From: Todiramphus chloris collaris
Lineage: Eukaryota > Chordata > Aves > Coraciiformes > Alcedinidae
DNA length: 64,000 nucleotides
NCBI GenBank assembly: GCA_025345505.1
Contig: JANVCC010000048.1
Coordinates: 1,782,037 to 1,846,036 of the forward strand
Reading direction: 5' to 3'
Below are positions 60,632-64,000 of the stretch, in pieces (the first letter of the stretch is position 1; every line of letters starts with the position of its first letter). The notes beneath the pieces are model-generated. The model did not search any database and was not told where the DNA came from. It saw only the letters and a list, made by a program, of their open reading frames with translations. A program made the position numbers and the translations under genes.

Positions 60632-62001
60632 GCAGGTCTACGGGGCTGGGTGGAATCCACCCAAGGGTACTGAGGGAGCTGTCAGAAGTGCTCACCAAGA
60701 CACTCCATCAGTCCTGGCTAATTGGGGAGGTCCCAGTTGACTGGAGGTTAGCAAATGTGACACACACATCTATGGGCAGGTCTGGAAGAAGGATCTGTTG
60801 ACCTACAAGCCTGTCAGTCTGACCTGGATGCCCAGGAAGGTTATGGAGGAGATCATCTTGAGAGCCATCATGAGGCACATACAGGACAACCAGAAGAACA
60901 GTCTCAGTTAGACCATGGGTTTATGAAAGGCTTGACTAACCTAACCCCCCTGGTAGATGACAGAAAGTCTGTGTATGTTGTTTACTTGGACTTCAGTAAT
61001 GCTTTTGACACTGTTTCCCACAGCATTCCCAAGGAGAAACTATCTGCTCATGGCTTGGATGGGAGTATGCTTCAATGGATAAAAAACTGGCTGGATGGCC
61101 AGTCCCAGAGAGCAATGGTGAACGGAGTCAAATCCAGTTGGTCACAACTGGTGTTCTCCAGGACTCAGTACTGGGGCCTGTTCTCTTTAATATCTTTATC
61201 AATGATCTGCCTGACGGGATCCAGGGCACCCTTGGTGGTTTGCAGATGATACCAAGTAGGTGGATGTGTTGATCAGCTTGAACGTAGAGGGGGTCTGCAA
61301 TGGGATCTGGACAGGCTGGATTGGTGGGCTGAGGTCAATGGGATGAGTTTCAAGAAGGCCAATAGCAACAACAACAACATTGCTACAGGCTTGGGGAAGA
61401 GTGGCTGGAAAGCTGCCTGGTGTAAAAAGGACCTGTCAGTTCTGGTTGACAGCCAGCTGAACATGAGCCAGCAGTGTGCCCAGGTGGCCAAGAAGGCCAA
61501 TGGCATCCTGGGCTCTGTCAGGAATGGTGTGGCTAGGAGAACTAGGAAAATGATCATCCCCTTGTTCTTGGTACTGGTGAGGCCACATCTCAAATACTGG
61601 TTCCAGTTTTGGGCCCCTCACTCCAAGAAGGACATTGAGGGGCTGAACAGTGTCCATAGAGGGGTAACAAAGCTGGTGAAGAGCCTGGAGCACAAGCCTT
61701 GAGAGGAGCAGCTGAGGAAACTGGGGTTGCTTAGCCTTGAGAAAAGGAGGCTAAGAAGAGACCTTAACACTGTCTACAACTGTATCAAGGTGGGGGTTGA
61801 TCTGTTCTGCCAAATTCCAAGAGATAGAACAAGAGGAAAAGGCCTCAAGTTGCACCAGGGGAGGTTGAGACTGGATATGAGGAAAATTTTCTTCCACAGA
61901 AGGGTTGTGAGGCACTGGAACAGGCTGCCCAGGGAAGTGGTGGAGTCACCATCCCTGGAGGTGTTCAAAAGATGTGTAGATGTCCCACTAGGGACATGAT
62001 T
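60632..62001 (+). pseudogene. CR1 ORF2 reverse transcriptase remnant
   Basis: In a live CR1, ORF2 encodes an endonuclease and a reverse transcriptase that primes on nicked DNA; here the endonuclease and N-terminal RT are missing. Pieces in order are IHPRVLRELSEVLTKTLHQS, then [17 protein letters not shown] (RT motif A with the first catalytic Asp, about 60,989), then [14 protein letters not shown] (motif B2-like, about 61,170-61,210), and FADDTK at 61,239-61,256. The last is the motif C Asp pair and runs straight into TAG at 61,257. The thumb follows (LVDSQLNMSQQCAQVAKKAN, about 61,440-61,500), then the tail with [20 protein letters not shown] and [16 protein letters not shown]. Successive pieces lie in three different frames, so several frameshifts and stops separate them. 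Confidence 0.93.
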
Positions 62002-62081
62002 CAATGGTGACCAATGCTGGCTTAAGAGTTGGACTTGATGATCTTAAGGGTCTCTTCCAACCAAAATGATTTTGTGATTCT
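60632..62081 (+). mobile_element. CR1: 5'-truncated CR1 LINE with RT remnant
   Basis: This is the longest transposon in the window at 1.45 kb. It starts inside ORF2 (GGTCTACGGGGCTGGGTGGA, the 'KSTGPDGIHP' point). It keeps the RT palm and thumb, the C-terminal tail and the 3' untranslated region, and ends GGTCTCTTCCAACC with AATGATTTTGTGATTCT. It belongs to the same subgroup as 9,319 and 49,291. Its reading frame is broken in several places, so it cannot move by itself. Confidence 0.96.
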
Positions 62082-64000
62082 ACTACAAAGGACTGAAAAG
62101 AGCTGCCAACCTATAGTTGGTGATGCTGTTTATGTGGAAAGGTAGAAGGACAGATACAGACAAGAGACCAAAATTTTTCTCATTGGAACAAAAGCACTCA
62201 TGATGACTTTAATCCAGAAGGAAGATAGCAGCTGGCTGGTCAGCCTGGAGTGCTTTCTGGCCTTCTGAACATCTGAAGAAGTCATTACTGAAAGGCCTTG
62301 GAGTGTGTGAGGGCATCCAACTACTCAGTGTTTGCTCATCAGCTCCAGCAAGAAGAGTCAGAAGGCTCAGTCATGAATGTCTAGTAACAGTAAATCTCTA
62401 GTAACAGATATTCCCTAATTTCCCAAATTGTTCTTTCAGGTTTAAGAGGTGAAGAGACAATGATGAGGTAGAGTCAGATGTTCAGTTGAGTGAGTTCAAG
62501 TCATCAAAGCCATGGCAGATGATCTCGTGAGTGCTCTTAGCCCAGAGGCGTATGTCAGATGAGTTGAGGCAATTGAGTCCTCAGTGGAAAGGATTTGAGC
62601 TAAGTGCCTCTAAGCTGCCGTGAACACTGCTGTGGAGCCAACATTATCTCACTTGTCAGTATGACTCAAACACCTGAATGTTGTTACACACGGAAGCAGA
62701 AACATTTGTCATTCTGTCCCTGCACCTCAAGTCACTTCCAGGATTGTGTATAAGCTGTATTTCCATGTGAAGAGAGATTGTCAGAAGAGCCAAAGGAGGT
62801 GAAACTATCTGAAACCCACTGAAATTCTGTGCAAACTGAATATTTAACAGATTAAGACCCCAATTAAATCATCAAGGGCTCCGAAAAAATCGCAGATATT
62901 GCTGGTGTATATTCAAATAATTGAATGGTACCACATCCCACTATAACCTCACACACAACCTCATTTTATTCAGTAAAACACGTAGTTTACCCAAGATTTT
63001 AAAAGCAATTCATTTCTCTTGACAGATAAGAGGTTAGATTATTTTCTTACGTTTGGATTGCCACCGGTCAGCAAGTCAGAGCTAACTCAAAGTCATTATA
63101 CCAACCACTTACAATTGGAAAAAAAACCCCTAACAACTGAATCCTCACCCCAGTTGACTTTTCTCTAAGTATGGGAGTAAAAATACCCAGAAGAGTGAAA
63201 CCCAGCACCGCTGCACAGGGCTCAGTTTTATCCTGAGTGAATATGGCTTCTCCAAAAAGATGAATTCAGAGATTGAGTTGCGTGCTTACTAGGATTTTGC
63301 AGGAAAGCTCACTGGGAAGTCTTGTGATATTCTACACTGACTTTCTGCAGAGCATCCCCTTGAGCCAAGGGCTGGCATTGGAGACATGCCGTATTATTAA
63401 TTAATTGATGTATTTTGGCCATACTGATTCTCCTGGTGATGTGGCTCCAAGGAGAATGTGTCTTTTTCTAGTTTCCTTTGCTCTCAGGACAAAGGAAGTC
63501 AGTGCTGGGACACAGACTTTGATGGAGGCTTATGCTATCCATCAGACGCCTTATTGGCCAAAGACGAGTCAAGGATTAGAGCCTTGATCTTGGAAGTAAA
63601 TTTTACTTCCTAACTTTGATTTTGCCCACAAAACAAAGTCCCTATAAGCCCATTCGTAGGATTTACTGGATGCAGTATTGCAGCTTGAAAGCAAATCTTT
63701 AACCATTTATCCTGCATTTTATGAGACAACATGAGCTCATCAGAGTCCTTCAGTTCAGGGCTCAGCCTCAGCTTCTGCATTTGAGCTGCCTTGGTCGAAG
63801 AGTCCCATAAGCACAGGCAGCACCTCAGGAACAGTGGAACTGAGAGTGGCAAAGAACTGGATTGCAAAGATAATTAGATCAGAAATAGGAGGTTTTGGCT
63901 GCTTTTTGTTACTTAAGTATTCTGGCACAAGCTACAGTGAAGCATGGAAGAATTGGTTTTGGACATAAACTGTCCTGCCCTTTAAATTTTTGTAATATAT
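62082..64000. other. Non-coding stretch, no gene seen
   Basis: No gene, RNA gene or transposon is recognised to the end of the window. A small duplication (CTAGTAACAG twice near 62,382 and 62,399) is the only structure noticed. Confidence 0.55.

Overview
The window looks like non-coding DNA from a bird. The evidence is at least thirteen CR1 LINE fragments with the avian-type 3' end (a GGTTGGACT...GATCTCC-like block, then TCCCTTCCAACC and an ATTCTATGATTCT tail) and LTRs whose ends resemble bird ERVL-type LTRs (TGTCCTG... / ...TGACA). The bird order cannot be told from this alone. I find no convincing protein-coding gene, no tRNA, rRNA or other known RNA gene, and no CRISPR array. The long open frames fall in repeats, low-complexity tracts or unremarkable sequence.

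Layout: 1-840 holds a CR1 end and a partial ERVL-like LTR. From 841 to 12,220 is AT-rich DNA with four CR1 copies and a slightly CpG-richer patch near 11.5-11.8 kb. From 12,221 to 41,819, about 29.6 kb, no CR1 is recognisable. That stretch keeps only much older relics: MIR-like SINEs, palindromic repeats with a 'CCATTGAAGTC'-type core, simple repeats, and a CCTTT microsatellite broken by a 10-N assembly gap. It also holds several motif-dense spots that could be enhancers: E-box plus TAATTA doublets near 28.97 kb, and an RFX-type X-box with POU/homeodomain-like sites at 36.6-36.9 kb. From 41,820 to 50,000 CR1 copies return, including one CR1 inserted into an older CR1 and one very old CR1. From 50,000 to 64,000 there is an amniote MIR-like SINE, a solo LTR with a 5-bp target duplication, and a 1.45-kb 5'-truncated CR1 that still carries decayed reverse transcriptase sequence.

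The window is probably intergenic or intronic. Eleven of thirteen CR1 copies lie on the plus strand, which would weakly fit an intron of a minus-strand gene. Three short segments have splice-like boundaries and are listed as weak exon candidates. I found no previously undescribed system. The most useful leads are the CR1-free interval with its motif clusters, the nested CR1s, and the palindromic relic family.
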